Positions 1 to 8,605 are shown, numbered from the stretch's first letter. The stretch: 50,224 nucleotides of DNA from JAFARZ01 sp035651595 (GCA_035651595.1 DASRFJ010000119.1:1-50224); one strand, 5' to 3'. Program-made: numbers and translations. The notes: generated by a model from the letters alone, not told the origin.

Positions 1-1
1 C

Positions 2-739
2 GACTACCTGGAGATGTTCTACAGCCTGCGCCGCACCGGCAAGGCGCTGACCAGGCTCGGCGTGATCGACTTCGCGACCACCATCGCGCCCGGCCTGTCC
101 GACCTGCTGGTCACCGGCAAGGCCACCGAGGCGACCAGGCGCCGGGTGGACGGCCGCAGCGGCAGCCACGCCTACCACGCGGTCGTGATGGACGCCCCGC
201 CCACCGGACGGATCACCCGGTTCCTCAACGTCAGCACCGAGGTCTCCGACCTGGCCAAGGTGGGCCCGATCAGGACGCACGCGGACACCGTGGCCCGGGT
301 GATCAGGTCCCCGCAGACGGTGGTGCACTTCGTCACCACGCTGGAGGAGATGCCGGTGCAGGAGACCCTGGACGGCCTGGCCGAGCTGCGGGCTCTGACC
401 GGCGGCGCCATCGCGGCGGGCGGGGTGTTCGTCAACATGGTGCGCGCGACCATGCTCGACAAGGACGAGCTGGCCGCGGCGGCCGGCGGCACACTCGACG
501 TCGCCGCCCTCGCCACCGGCCTCAAGCTGGCCGGTATCGGCGACGAGCAGACCCTCGCCGCGGACCTGGCCGTCGAGCTGAAGGAGCACGCGCTCCAGGT
601 GCGGCTCCAGGACCGGGCACGCGAGACGATCCGTACCGCCGGACGGCCGAGCTACGAGCTGCCCATGCTCACCGACGGCGTCGACCTGGCCGGCCTGTAC
701 GAGCTGGCCGCCGCGCTGCGCGAACAGGGGGCGGCATGA
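2..739 (+). CDS. ArsA-like anion-transporting ATPase, first of pair (5' partial)
   Basis: The reading frame is open to the window edge, so the N-terminus with the Walker A loop lies outside. What is visible is the C-terminal ~245 residues of an ArsA/GET3-type P-loop ATPase, with the switch-like DAPPTGR segment (about residue 60), the FLNVSTEVSDLAKVGPI region and the GGVFVNMVR strand. Its stop overlaps the start of the next ArsA-like gene (ATGA, 736-739), so the two are co-translated. In Mycobacterium the syntenic genes Rv3679/Rv3680 form a paired ATPase complex next to whiB4. By inference these two also form a heteromeric cytoplasmic ATPase; the substrate is unknown. Confidence 0.85.
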   Translation, partial: DYLEMFYSLRRTGKALTRLGVIDFATTIAPGLSDLLVTGKATEATRRRVDGRSGSHAYHAVVMDAPPTGRITRFLNVSTEVSDLAKVGPIRTHADTVARVIRSPQTVVHFVTTLEEMPVQETLDGLAELRALTGGAIAAGGVFVNMVRATMLDKDELAAAAGGTLDVAALATGLKLAGIGDEQTLAADLAVELKEHALQVRLQDRARETIRTAGRPSYELPMLTDGVDLAGLYELAAALREQGAA

Positions 740-1923
740 GCACGCCACCGCGCCTGGACCTGGAGCGGATCATCGACGACCGCCGCACGCGGATCATCGT
801 GTGCTGCGGGTCCGGCGGGGTCGGGAAGACCACCGCCGCGGCCGCCATCGGCCTGTGCGCCGCCGAACGCGGCAGGCAGGCGTGCGTGCTGACCGTTGAC
901 CCGGCCCGGCGGCTGGCCCAGTCCATGGGCCTGACCTCGCTGGACAACACCCCGCGCCAGGTGGACGGCGTCGACGCCGCCAACGGCGGCAGCCTGCACG
1001 CGATGATGCTCGACATGAAGCGGACGTTCGACGAGATCGTCGAGGCGCACGCGGACCCGGACCGCGCCGCGCAGATCCTGGCGAATCCGTTCTACCAGTC
1101 GCTGTCGTCGAGCTTCGCGGGTACGCAGGAGTACATGGCGATGGAGAAGCTCGGCCAGCTCAGGCACGCCAACGAGTGGGACCTGATCGTGGTGGACACC
1201 CCGCCGTCGCGATCCGCGCTCGACTTCCTCGACGCGCCGCAGCGCCTCGGCCGGTTCCTCGACGGCCGGCTGATCCGGCTGCTGACCGCGCCGGCCAGGT
1301 CCGGCATCTCCGCCATGCGCATGCTGAACGCCGGCTTCTCGATGATGACCGGGGCGCTGACCAAGATCCTCGGCGCCCAGGTGCTGCGCGACGCGCAGAC
1401 GTTCGTGACCGCGCTGGACACGATGTTCGGCGGCTTCCGCGAGCGAGCTGAGTCGACGTACCGGCTGCTTCAGGCGCCCGGCACCGCGTTCCTCGTGGTC
1501 GCGGCGCCCGAGCCGGACGCGCTGCGCGAGGCATCGTACTTCGTGGAGCGGCTCGCCGAGGAGCGGATGCCGCTAGCCGGCCTGATCCTCAACCGGGTGC
1601 ACACCTCGCCCGCGGCCAGGCTGAGCGCCGCGCGCAGCCTCGCCGCTGCCGAGAACCTGGAAATGCCTGGTACTCATAACGACAACGGTGCTTCCCCAGG
1701 GACCGTGCTTGCCGACACGGGGCTTGCCGACACTGGGCTTGCCGCCGCGGCTCTGCGCATGCACGCGGAGCGGATGCAGCTAGGAAAGCGGGAGCGCAGG
1801 CTTGCCGAGCACTTCACGTCGGCCCATCCCGCGGTTCCCGTTGTCGAAGTCGCCGCGCAGCCGGAGGACGTCCATGACCTTGCCGGACTGCGAGTTATCG
1901 GAGCACTGCTGAGCGGGGACTGA
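736..1923 (+). CDS. ArsA-like anion-transporting ATPase, second of pair
   Basis: A 395-residue P-loop ATPase of the ArsA/GET3 (SIMIBI) family. Residues 25-33 read GSGGVGKTT, the deviant Walker A of this family, followed by LTVDPARRLA (switch region) and VVDTPPSR (Walker B/switch II, near residue 155). The start codon overlaps the stop of the upstream paralogue, indicating one operon. A local tandem repeat (LADTGLADTGLA, near 1706-1745) lies in a loop before the C-terminal helix. The minus-strand WhiB gene converges from the other side, 41 bp past this stop. The order is conserved in Mycobacterium (Rv3679-Rv3680-whiB4), where the pair has been linked to stress tolerance; the exact cargo here is not known. 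Confidence 0.87.
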   Translation: MSTPPRLDLERIIDDRRTRIIVCCGSGGVGKTTAAAAIGLCAAERGRQACVLTVDPARRLAQSMGLTSLDNTPRQVDGVDAANGGSLHAMMLDMKRTFDEIVEAHADPDRAAQILANPFYQSLSSSFAGTQEYMAMEKLGQLRHANEWDLIVVDTPPSRSALDFLDAPQRLGRFLDGRLIRLLTAPARSGISAMRMLNAGFSMMTGALTKILGAQVLRDAQTFVTALDTMFGGFRERAESTYRLLQAPGTAFLVVAAPEPDALREASYFVERLAEERMPLAGLILNRVHTSPAARLSAARSLAAAENLEMPGTHNDNGASPGTVLADTGLADTGLAAAALRMHAERMQLGKRERRLAEHFTSAHPAVPVVEVAAQPEDVHDLAGLRVIGALLSGD

Positions 1924-1964
1924 CTTGGCCGGGGGATACCCTCCCCCGGACCCCTGGGCAAGGA

Positions 1965-2261
1965 CTACAAGGCCCCGGCGGCACCGGCCAGCTCGTACTC
2001 GTCGCGAGCGCGCTCAAGCAGCTCGCGCCATGAGGTGACCTCGGGGCGCCGGCGGAGCAGCGCACGGCGCTCCCGCTCGGTCATCCCGCCCCAGACACCG
2101 AACTCGATGCCGTTGTCGAGCGCGTCCGCAAGGCACTCGGTGCGCACCGGGCATCCCCGGCAGATCAGCTTCGCGCGGTTCTGCGCTGCGCCCTGGACGA
2201 ACAGCTCGTCAGGGTCGGTTCCCTTGCAAGCGGCGCGTGTGGTCCAGTCATTGATCCACAT
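1965..2261 (-). CDS. wblA: WhiB-family Fe-S transcriptional regulator (WhiB4/WblA type)
   Basis: A 98-residue protein with the complete WhiB signature: Cys in AACKGTD, then CRGCPVRTEC (C-x2-C-x5-C) that ligates the 4Fe-4S cluster, the GVWGG turn, and the basic RERRALLRRR segment proposed to bind DNA. The frame is open further upstream (to 2447), but the ATG at 2261 is preferred because AGAGGAG sits 8 nt upstream and the protein then has the family's normal length. It lies between ArsA-like ATPases and a class A PBP, exactly the context of whiB4 in Mycobacterium and wblA in Streptomyces, which act in redox response and in development/antibiotic control respectively. Function here is inferred from that synteny. 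Confidence 0.9.
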   Translation of the reverse strand: MWINDWTTRAACKGTDPDELFVQGAAQNRAKLICRGCPVRTECLADALDNGIEFGVWGGMTERERRALLRRRPEVTSWRELLERARDEYELAGAAGAL

Positions 2262-2664
2262 GTGCCCAACTCCTCTTGATCGTCGTTCACGCGCCGTCAG
2301 ATGCCAGGCGTTACGTACGGTCGTCTCGATGGGTAGCGATCCCGGGGCGGACACGTGCGGCCGCACCGCCACGGTTATCTGTTCGTGATCCAGCAACTTA
2401 CGGAACCCTGGCACGGATGCCAAGACCCCGGCAAGACCATTTCCCAAATAGTTCCGATGGGCTATATGGAAACCTGTGGATAGTCACGCTCCGGGAGTAA
2501 GCCGAAGCTGACCGTTATTGATGTGACAGTCGGTAATGACGATGCGGCCGGATTGCCGAATCGCGTTAATAGTAACGGTTTGTGAATGACCTAGTTTGCG
2601 TGGGTCGATCCATGCCAGCTCTAGTTACCACCGCTGCCGGCGTACCCTATGTCGCGTGCGTGGA
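2262..2664. promoter_or_regulatory. Divergent intergenic region between whiB and the PBP gene
   Basis: About 400 bp without a gene, noticeably richer in A+T than its neighbours (2440-2600), as expected for divergent promoters. GTTATTGATGTGACAGTCGG and TTAATAGTAACGG words lie near 2513-2580. A possible extended -10 (TACCCT, 2643-2648) sits 16 bp before the PBP ATG. No clear -35 boxes or operator could be assigned by eye. Confidence 0.35.
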
Positions 2665-5157
2665 ATGAGTTTCCTGTCGCGGACAGGTGTAGTCGGGCGC
2701 CTCATCATCTTCTCGGCGGTCGGTGGCGTGATCGCCGCGGCCATGGTCGTGCCGATCGTGGCGGCTACCGGGATCCTGGTCCGGAACACCGCCGACAAGT
2801 TCACCACGATCTCGCTCACCGCTTCCGGCCTGCCGCAGCGCTCGGAGATCCTGGACCGCTACGGACACCTGATTTCCTACGTGTACAGCGTGGACATGCC
2901 GTACTACTCCGACGCCAACAAGGCGCAGGCGGTGCTGTACTCGGGCCTGAACCGGCAGCCGGTGACCTACAGCCAGATCGGCCAGAACATGGTCAACGCC
3001 ATCGTCGGCATCGAGGACGACCGCTACTGGCAGCACGGGGCCATCGACCTCAAGGGCACCATCCGCGCCGCCGTGAACGACCTGCAGCACAAGCAGGTCC
3101 AGGGCGGCTCGACGATCGCTCAGCAGTATGTGAAGGGCGTGCTGATCCTGGAGGCGGTGCAGGCGGGCAACAGCTCGGGCGTGCAGCAGGCGCAGGCGGA
3201 TAAGATCGGCCGGAAGCTGAACGAGCTGCGGATGGCGGTCGCGGTCGAGCACCAGTACTCCAAGCAGGACATCCTCGCCGGATACCTGAACGACGCGTTC
3301 TTCGGCAGCGGCGCATGGGGGGTCGAAGCCGCGGCGGAGACCTACTTCGCGACGTCCGCCTCGAAGCTGACGCTGACGCAGGCCGCCACGCTGGCCGGCA
3401 TCGTGGAGGACCCGACCAGGTACGATCCGATCCTCAACCCGACGGAGTCGCTGCAGCGGCGCAACACGGTGCTGGACAGGATGGCGGCGACGAACAACGG
3501 GATCACGCTGGCCCAGGCCAAGGCGGCGGAGAAGGCGCCGCTGGGACTGAACGTCGCACCAGTGCAGAGCGGCTGCCAGGCCAACACGGTCACCGCGGGT
3601 GCGGGCTTCTTCTGCCAGTACGTGGAAGAAGTCTTCCTGCACGATGCCGCCTACGGCGCGACGCCGATGGCCAGGGCCAAGCTGCTGGCCACCGGCGGCC
3701 TGCAGGTTTACACCACGCTCGACCCGCAGGACCAGAAGGCCGCGAACAACGCGGCGAACTACATCGAGCCCTACAACAACCGATCGTTCAACCCAGGCAA
3801 CAACGCCGCAGTCGAGGCCGTCGTACAGCCGGGCACCGGCGAGATCCGTGCGATCGCCGAGGACCGCCCGTACGGCACCGGCCGGGGCCAGACCGAGATC
3901 AACTACGCGGTCAACACCGCCTACGGCGGCGGCGCCGGCGTGCAGACCGGTTCCTCGTCCAAGCTGTTCACGCTGGTCACCGCCCTGAAACAGAACTACC
4001 CGTTCGGATACACCGACACCGTGCCCAACTCGACGACGGTCACCGGCTACACGGACTGCAAGGGCGCTCCCGCGGGCTATGACAACAAGTCGCAGCAGGC
4101 GGGCGCCTGGTCGGTGGTGAACGCGTCACCCGACGACAAGGGCACCTACTCTCTGTACACCGGGACCACTCAGTCGATTAACACCTTCTACGCACACCTG
4201 GAACAGAAGGTCGGCCTGTGCAATGTCGTGCACACCGCTCAGGACCTGGGCATGACATGGGCAAACGGCACCTCGCTGACCAGCAGCCCGGGCAATATCA
4301 GCAAGGGTCATCCGATTCCTCCGGCCGATCAGACCCCGTCGTTCACGCTCGGCGCGGTGTACGTCTCGCCGCTGTCCATGTCGGCGGCCTATGCCGCCAT
4401 GGCGGCGCGCGGCATGTACTGCTCGCCGGTAGCGATCGACAAGATCACCACCGACACCGGCAGCTCGCTGTCCGTGCCGTCGGCCGGCTGCCACCGCGCC
4501 GTCTCCGCCGCCGTCGCCGACGCGGTCAACTACATCCTCCAGGGCGTGCTGATCAACGGCACCGCAGGAGGCATGGGCCTGAGCAACCGGGAATCGGCGG
4601 GCAAGACAGGTACCTCCGACGTCATCACCGGCGACGGCACGCCGTACGCGGCCTTCGCTGGCTACACGCCGACCCTGACCGGGTACGTGTCGGTCTTCTA
4701 CCCCCAGGCGCCGGAGTCGCCCTACCACGTGATGGGCGGCAACAATTCCTGCTACCGCGTGGAGAGCGGCGGCGAGGAATGTCCCGGCGAGATGTTCGGC
4801 GCGAACGCGCCGGCGTCGACATGGCACATGACGTTCGATCACGCCAACCTCGGCCGGAACTCGGACTTCGTGCCGGTTCCTGGCGACAGCCCGTTCAACA
4901 GCCAGGGCAACGGCCAGAACGTGGTCCAGCAGGGAAAGAAGAAGAAGGGCAAGGGCGGCAACGGGAACGGCAACGGCAACGGGAACGGCAACGGCGGCAA
5001 CGGGAACGGCCCGGGCAACAACGCGGCGACGGGCGGGCCCGCTGGCGGTACCGCGACCGCCGGCCGCAAAGCCAGGCACGCGACCGTTACCTCCAGCACC
5101 CCCGCGACCAAGCCCCGTCAGGCATCGGCTGGCGCCCCCGCGAAACGCAAGGGCTAG
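2665..5157 (+). CDS. Class A penicillin-binding protein (glycosyltransferase/transpeptidase)
   Basis: An 830-residue bifunctional cell-wall synthase. A membrane anchor (about residues 10-38) is followed by a GT51 glycosyltransferase with catalytic Glu117 in IEDDRYWQH and GGSTIAQQ at 147-154. The transpeptidase domain has SSSK at 430-433 (nucleophile Ser430), SIN at 504-506 and KTG at 647-649, so both activities look intact. The tail after about residue 760 is lysine-rich, then an Asn-Gly repeat, then Ala/Pro/Thr; no PASTA domain is visible. The ATG at 2665 is chosen because the anchor follows directly; an upstream TTG at 2596 would add an implausible leader. It is the syntenic equivalent of mycobacterial ponA2, but that protein's C-terminus differs. 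Confidence 0.92.
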   Translation: MSFLSRTGVVGRLIIFSAVGGVIAAAMVVPIVAATGILVRNTADKFTTISLTASGLPQRSEILDRYGHLISYVYSVDMPYYSDANKAQAVLYSGLNRQPVTYSQIGQNMVNAIVGIEDDRYWQHGAIDLKGTIRAAVNDLQHKQVQGGSTIAQQYVKGVLILEAVQAGNSSGVQQAQADKIGRKLNELRMAVAVEHQYSKQDILAGYLNDAFFGSGAWGVEAAAETYFATSASKLTLTQAATLAGIVEDPTRYDPILNPTESLQRRNTVLDRMAATNNGITLAQAKAAEKAPLGLNVAPVQSGCQANTVTAGAGFFCQYVEEVFLHDAAYGATPMARAKLLATGGLQVYTTLDPQDQKAANNAANYIEPYNNRSFNPGNNAAVEAVVQPGTGEIRAIAEDRPYGTGRGQTEINYAVNTAYGGGAGVQTGSSSKLFTLVTALKQNYPFGYTDTVPNSTTVTGYTDCKGAPAGYDNKSQQAGAWSVVNASPDDKGTYSLYTGTTQSINTFYAHLEQKVGLCNVVHTAQDLGMTWANGTSLTSSPGNISKGHPIPPADQTPSFTLGAVYVSPLSMSAAYAAMAARGMYCSPVAIDKITTDTGSSLSVPSAGCHRAVSAAVADAVNYILQGVLINGTAGGMGLSNRESAGKTGTSDVITGDGTPYAAFAGYTPTLTGYVSVFYPQAPESPYHVMGGNNSCYRVESGGEECPGEMFGANAPASTWHMTFDHANLGRNSDFVPVPGDSPFNSQGNGQNVVQQGKKKKGKGGNGNGNGNGNGNGGNGNGPGNNAATGGPAGGTATAGRKARHATVTSSTPATKPRQASAGAPAKRKG

Positions 5158-5335
5158 CCCGCGGTTCGGGGCGGGCAAGGCGCCGGGCGCGACGTTTCAG
5201 CCGTGCGCTCAAGGCGTGCCGCGGTGTCATTGCCATCGCGCCTTCGACTGGCTCTACCGGTGCGCGCGCCGTTCCTTCCCCGTTCTTGCAGGAAACCGGG
5301 CAGCCGCATTTCTGGCGGACCGTCGGGCGCCATAG

Positions 5336-5388
5336 ATTATTGCGGACACTTACCCCCCCGATGTGGGGGGGTAAGTGTCCGCAATAAT
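5336..5388. repeat. Perfect 24-bp inverted repeat with 5-nt loop
   Basis: Arms 5336-5359 and 5365-5388 are exactly complementary, with loop GATGT; each arm contains seven C or G next to the loop. It lies between convergent genes (PBP and DUF1508 protein), 179 bp after the PBP stop. It could act as a bidirectional terminator, although the 3' tail is AAT rather than a long U-run, or be a dispersed palindromic repeat of the genome. Confidence 0.8.
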
Positions 5389-5509
5389 TTCGAACCCTCT
5401 TCGGCGCCGGGGCTAGCGCCGAACGTATCGGACATTGGGGGGCATCGCGGGCGACTTGCGCGACGAGCGTGCGGCACGTCGGGGCAACCCGGTTCGGAGT
5501 GCCCAGCGC

Positions 5510-5539
5510 TGTCGGCGTCCGCGCTGGCGGACGCCGACA
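5510..5539. terminator. 13-bp hairpin downstream of the DUF1508 gene
   Basis: TGTCGGCGTCCGC (5510-5522) and its perfect complement (5527-5539) enclose a 4-nt loop. The stem lies 22 nt past the stop of the minus-strand gene ending at 5562. There is no U-tract, so it would be an actinobacterial-type U-less hairpin terminator at best. Confidence 0.45.
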
Positions 5540-5561
5540 AGCGGGCTTTCGGATAACGGCG

Positions 5562-5807
5562 TCAGGTCCGCGCGGCCGGGGCCTGCGGCTTGCGCGCGGC
5601 CGGCGGCTTGGGCTTGGGCGCGGCCTCCTCGGAGCGGTCGTCCATGGCGGCTCGCGGCGCGTTGATCCGCACCGACTCGATGCCCTTCTCCGCGGAGATC
5701 TTGCTGTCGTACTGCTGGCTAGTGGCGATGATCTCACCGTTGGCGGCCTGCAGGTTGAAGTGGAATTTCCCGTTGGAGTTCCGCTTCAGGACGAACTTTG
5801 CCGACAT
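5562..5807 (-). CDS. DUF1508/YegP-family small protein
   Basis: An 81-residue protein. The first ~50 residues carry the DUF1508 fold pattern: KFVLKRNSNGKFHFNLQAANG, then IATSQQYDSKISAEKGIESVR, a beta-beta-beta-alpha unit found once or twice in YegP-like proteins. The tail (residues 55-81) is a low-complexity Pro/Lys/Ala stretch. GGGGGAC a few bases before the ATG serves as ribosome binding site. The family has no firm molecular role. It stands alone, between two convergent-gene hairpins and a GatB/YqeY-like gene transcribed in the same direction 75 bp upstream. Confidence 0.8.
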   Translation of the reverse strand: MSAKFVLKRNSNGKFHFNLQAANGEIIATSQQYDSKISAEKGIESVRINAPRAAMDDRSEEAAPKPKPPAARKPQAPAART

Positions 5808-5882
5808 TTGTCCCCCGTATACTCAGACACTCCGATGGTGTCACTACCCAGAGCCATACCCCTGTCGCACAGGATTACGCGT

Positions 5883-6344
5883 TCAGCGGCCGACCCCGAG
5901 CTGGCGCCGTACCTCGGCGGCGACCCGGGCGCCCTCAGCCCGGCCCGCGATCCTCGGCGTGACGGCCTTCATCACCGCGCCCATGCCGCCAGGCCCGGCC
6001 GCGCCGGCCTCCGCGATGGCGGCGGCGACCAGGGCGGCGAGCTCCTCGTCGCTGAGCTGTGCGGGCAGGTAGCTCGCCAGCACTTCGCCCTCGGCCCGCT
6101 CGGCCTCGGCCTGTTCTGGCCGGCCGGCCGAGCTGAACGCCTCGGCGGCCTCGCGGCGCTTCTTCGCCTCCCGTGTGAGAACCTTCAGCACCTCGTCGTC
6201 GCTGAGATCGCGCGCCGAAGAACCCGCGACCTCCTCGTTCGTGATGGAGGTGAGCGCCATCCGCAGCGTGCGCATCCGCACCTGGTCACGTGACCGCATC
6301 GCCTGGGTGAGATCGGCGCGCAGCCTTTCCTTAAGATCTGCCAC
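5883..6344 (-). CDS. GatB/YqeY domain protein
   Basis: A 153-residue protein built almost entirely of one YqeY domain, related to the tRNA-binding tail domain of GatB: MADLKERLRADLTQAMRS at the N-terminus, the MALTSITNEEVA helix, and the C-terminal GGMGAVMKAVTPRIAGRAEGARV motif, which is the most conserved block of the family. The length equals that of typical stand-alone YqeY proteins. They are thought to bind tRNA or related RNA, but the role is unproven. A homologue lies close to the same locus in Mycobacterium (Rv3688c). Transcribed away from the metallophosphoesterase gene with 51 bp between the starts. Confidence 0.88.
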   Translation of the reverse strand: MADLKERLRADLTQAMRSRDQVRMRTLRMALTSITNEEVAGSSARDLSDDEVLKVLTREAKKRREAAEAFSSAGRPEQAEAERAEGEVLASYLPAQLSDEELAALVAAAIAEAGAAGPGGMGAVMKAVTPRIAGRAEGARVAAEVRRQLGVGR

Positions 6345-6395
6345 CAGATCATCCTAGGGACCTGGGCACCCCCGCGATCATGGCACGATGGGGAG

Positions 6396-7298
6396 GTGCG
6401 AGCCAGAACCCTCATCCCGCTGACCCTGACGGCAGGCGCCGCGGCGGCAGGATACGCCGCGCTGATCGAACGCAACTGGTTCGCGCTGCGCCGCTATGAA
6501 GTTCCCGTGCTGGCACCGGGCACCGCGCCGATGCGCGTGCTGCACATCTCGGACGCACACCTGACACCCGCTCGCCGCCGGCTCGCGGCCTGGATCGCGG
6601 CCCTGGACGAGCTCGAACCGGACCTGGTGGTCAACACCGGCGACTGCATCGCGCACCCCGAGGCCGTGCCGCACTTCCTCGCCGCACTCGGCCCGTTGCT
6701 GCGCCGTCCCGGGGTGTTCGTCTTCGGGTCCAACGACCTGTACGCGCCCGAGCCTCGCAATCCGGCGCGCTACTTGTTCAAGAAGACGCACGGCAAGCGC
6801 CTGCGGAGCCTGCCGACCCTGCCCTGGGAGAAGCTCCGCGACGGCATGACCGAAGGCGGCTGGCTCGACCTCAACAACAACCGTGCCCGCCTGGAGATCG
6901 GCGGCGCCCGTGTCGCGTTCGCCGGCGTGCACGACTCGCACATCGCGCGGGACCGGTACGCGCAGATCGCGGGCACCGCCGACCCCGCCGCCGTGGTCCG
7001 CGTCGGCATCTTGCACTCCCCCGAGCCACGGCTGCTCGACCAGTTCGCCGCGGACCGGTACGACCTGCTGCTGGCCGGTCACACACACGGCGGCCAGCTC
7101 CGGCTCCCGGTGTACGGGGCGCTGGTGACCAACTGCGGCCTGGACCGCGAGATGGCCCGCGGCCTGCACCGCTACCCAGGACCCAGCCAGCCGTCCCCGT
7201 GGCTGCACGTCTCGGCCGGCCTCGGCACGTCACCGTGGGCGCCCGCCAGAGTCGCCTGCCGGCCGGAGGCAAGCCTGCTCACTCTCGTGCCGCGCTGA
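6396..7298 (+). CDS. Metallophosphoesterase (calcineurin-like), membrane-anchored
   Basis: A 300-residue calcineurin-type phosphoesterase. After a short N-terminal hydrophobic segment (residues 6-24) come the metal-binding motifs: DAH at 53-55, GD at 82-83, GSND at 111-114 (replacing the usual GNHD/E, so the His is a Ser-Asn pair here), and GHTHGG at 228-233. The substrate is unknown; YkuE/YaeI-like relatives act on phospholipids or nucleotides at the membrane. The GTG at 6396 is the first start giving the hydrophobic leader. It is syntenic with mycobacterial Rv3683, which also lies just beyond ponA2. tRNA-Pro follows. Confidence 0.9.
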   Translation: MRARTLIPLTLTAGAAAAGYAALIERNWFALRRYEVPVLAPGTAPMRVLHISDAHLTPARRRLAAWIAALDELEPDLVVNTGDCIAHPEAVPHFLAALGPLLRRPGVFVFGSNDLYAPEPRNPARYLFKKTHGKRLRSLPTLPWEKLRDGMTEGGWLDLNNNRARLEIGGARVAFAGVHDSHIARDRYAQIAGTADPAAVVRVGILHSPEPRLLDQFAADRYDLLLAGHTHGGQLRLPVYGALVTNCGLDREMARGLHRYPGPSQPSPWLHVSAGLGTSPWAPARVACRPEASLLTLVPR

Positions 7299-7380
7299 CG
7301 GTGCACGAACGGGTCCTGAGTTCCGCTAGACTGTCACAGACCCGTTCGGCACGGCCCGCTCCGCGAGGCCATGCGGGCGG

Positions 7381-7454
7381 CGGGGTGTAGCGCAGCTTGG
7401 CAGCGCGCTTCGTTCGGGACGAAGAGGCCGCCGGTTCAAATCCGGCCACCCCGA
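7381..7454 (+). tRNA. tRNA-Pro (anticodon CGG)
   Basis: A complete 74-nt cloverleaf: acceptor CGGGGTG pairs with CACCCCG plus discriminator A; anticodon stem CTTCG/CGAAG encloses loop TTCGGGA, so the anticodon is CGG (Pro, codon CCG); T-arm GCCGG-TTCAAAT-CCGGC. The CCA end is not encoded. Confidence 0.97.
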
Positions 7455-7463
7455 CCCAGATTA

Positions 7464-7500
7464 AAAGCCGGTTTCCCTCCTCAGGGGACCGGCTTTCTTC
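7464..7500 (+). terminator. Rho-independent terminator after tRNA-Pro
   Basis: AAAGCCGGT (7464-7472) pairs with ACCGGCTTT (7488-7496), with extra inner pairing, followed by CTTC. It lies 10 nt past the tRNA 3' end. Confidence 0.8.
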
Positions 7501-7606
7501 GTTGAGCGATCCGGGTGTTGGCTGTGCCATTCCGTCTGCTTAGGTCGTTGTTTACCCGGATCGCGGGCAAATCGCCTAGGTTGTTAAGACCCGGGACGGA
7601 GGCCCA

Positions 7607-8023
7607 ATGCTCAATCGCGTCGCTACCGCGGCCGCCAGCGCCGCCATCGCGCTCAGCGCCGCCGTCGCGATGCTCGGGCTGGGTGCGCTGCCCGCGGCGG
7701 CGGCCACCAGCACCGTGCGCACGTTCAGCATCCCGGGCGTCTACGGAATCGGGGCCTGGGGCAGCTACCAGCACGTCGGCTCGAAGATGCGGATCACCGT
7801 GTGCGTGCGGGACACCGCCCGCAGCGTCTATGGCGGCGCCGCGGCGGGCGTTGCCTTCACCGGCCCGCGGCGGCAGGTCGTCACCGCCGTGGTGGTCGGA
7901 TACGGGCACACCTCATGCCAGACGATGACCACCGGCTACACGGATCATCTGGTCGTCGCCGCGCTGTCCGGGTGGCCGAACCGGACCGTGCGGCAGCACG
8001 GTCACGTGCGCCAGATCTACTGA
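7607..8023 (+). CDS. Secreted small protein of unknown function, paralogue 1
   Basis: A 138-residue protein with a Sec signal peptide (basic MLNRVATAAAS, hydrophobic core, likely cleavage after ALPAAAA near residue 34). The mature ~100 residues contain GVYGIGAWGSYQHV, MRITVCVRDTA, and SCQTMTT. The two Cys (in TVCV and TSCQ) are conserved in the next gene and probably form a disulfide. I do not recognise a named family. The next gene is a clear tandem paralogue at about the same length and motif spacing, so the pair arose by duplication. GGGACGGAGG just before the ATG is the ribosome binding site. Confidence 0.75.
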   Translation: MLNRVATAAASAAIALSAAVAMLGLGALPAAAATSTVRTFSIPGVYGIGAWGSYQHVGSKMRITVCVRDTARSVYGGAAAGVAFTGPRRQVVTAVVVGYGHTSCQTMTTGYTDHLVVAALSGWPNRTVRQHGHVRQIY

Positions 8024-8133
8024 CGCGCTTAACCAAACCTGAACCCGCATGTTCACCCATTCGACCGGCATCACTGCGTTCTGCCTTGTTACGCTTTGAC
8101 CTCTATTTACCAACGAGGGATAGGACTTCACTT

Positions 8134-8559
8134 ATGCTGCGTCGGATTTCTACGCTCATCGCGTCCGCTGCCATCGTCGGCCTCTGCGCGATTCCTGCGT
8201 CGGCATCCACCACTGCCGCTCACTCCAGTACGCACAACTTCACGATGCCGTCGATCAAGGGCCACTACAACGTCGTCAAGGGCTGGGGCTCCTACCACAA
8301 GCTGAACGCGGCGCGCGTTCGGGTGACGGCGTGCGTCCAGCAGACTGGTAACGCGTTCGCGGTGGGTGCGGAGGCGGTTGCGTACAACGCCCAGGGTCGC
8401 AGCAAGAACATCGCCGGGGTCATCCTCGAGGGCCACAAGGGCCAGAAGTCGTGCGGGACCATGACGTTCCTGTTCTACGGCGTTCACCTGAAGGTGTTCA
8501 CGTTCGTCGGTAACGGCGGTCACATCGTGGCGAAGAGCTCGATGAAGAAGATTTACTAG
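8134..8559 (+). CDS. Secreted small protein of unknown function, paralogue 2
   Basis: A 141-residue protein with a signal peptide (MLRRISTLIASAAIVGLCAIP, cleavage near ASA-ST, residue 24). The mature part aligns with the upstream gene: GHYNVVKGWGSYHKL, VRVTACVQQTG, and KSCGTMTF, keeping both Cys, the WGSY motif and a C-terminal IY. The ATG at 8134 is chosen over an in-frame extension to 7801 because GAGGGATAGGA precedes it and a signal peptide starts here. This copy is more lysine- and histidine-rich than paralogue 1. A strong terminator follows at once. Function unknown. Confidence 0.75.
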   Translation: MLRRISTLIASAAIVGLCAIPASASTTAAHSSTHNFTMPSIKGHYNVVKGWGSYHKLNAARVRVTACVQQTGNAFAVGAEAVAYNAQGRSKNIAGVILEGHKGQKSCGTMTFLFYGVHLKVFTFVGNGGHIVAKSSMKKIY

Positions 8560-8570
8560 GCCTAACAGCG

Positions 8571-8605
8571 AAGGGCCCCGCCACCGCAACGGTGGCGGGG
8601 CCCTT
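8571..8605. terminator. Strong bidirectional hairpin terminator
   Basis: Perfect 15-bp stem (8571-8585 with 8591-8605), loop GCAAC, starting 12 nt past the secreted-protein stop and ending 10 nt before the stop of the convergent minus-strand gene. AAGGG/CCCTT ends give short A and T tracts on either strand. Confidence 0.88.
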
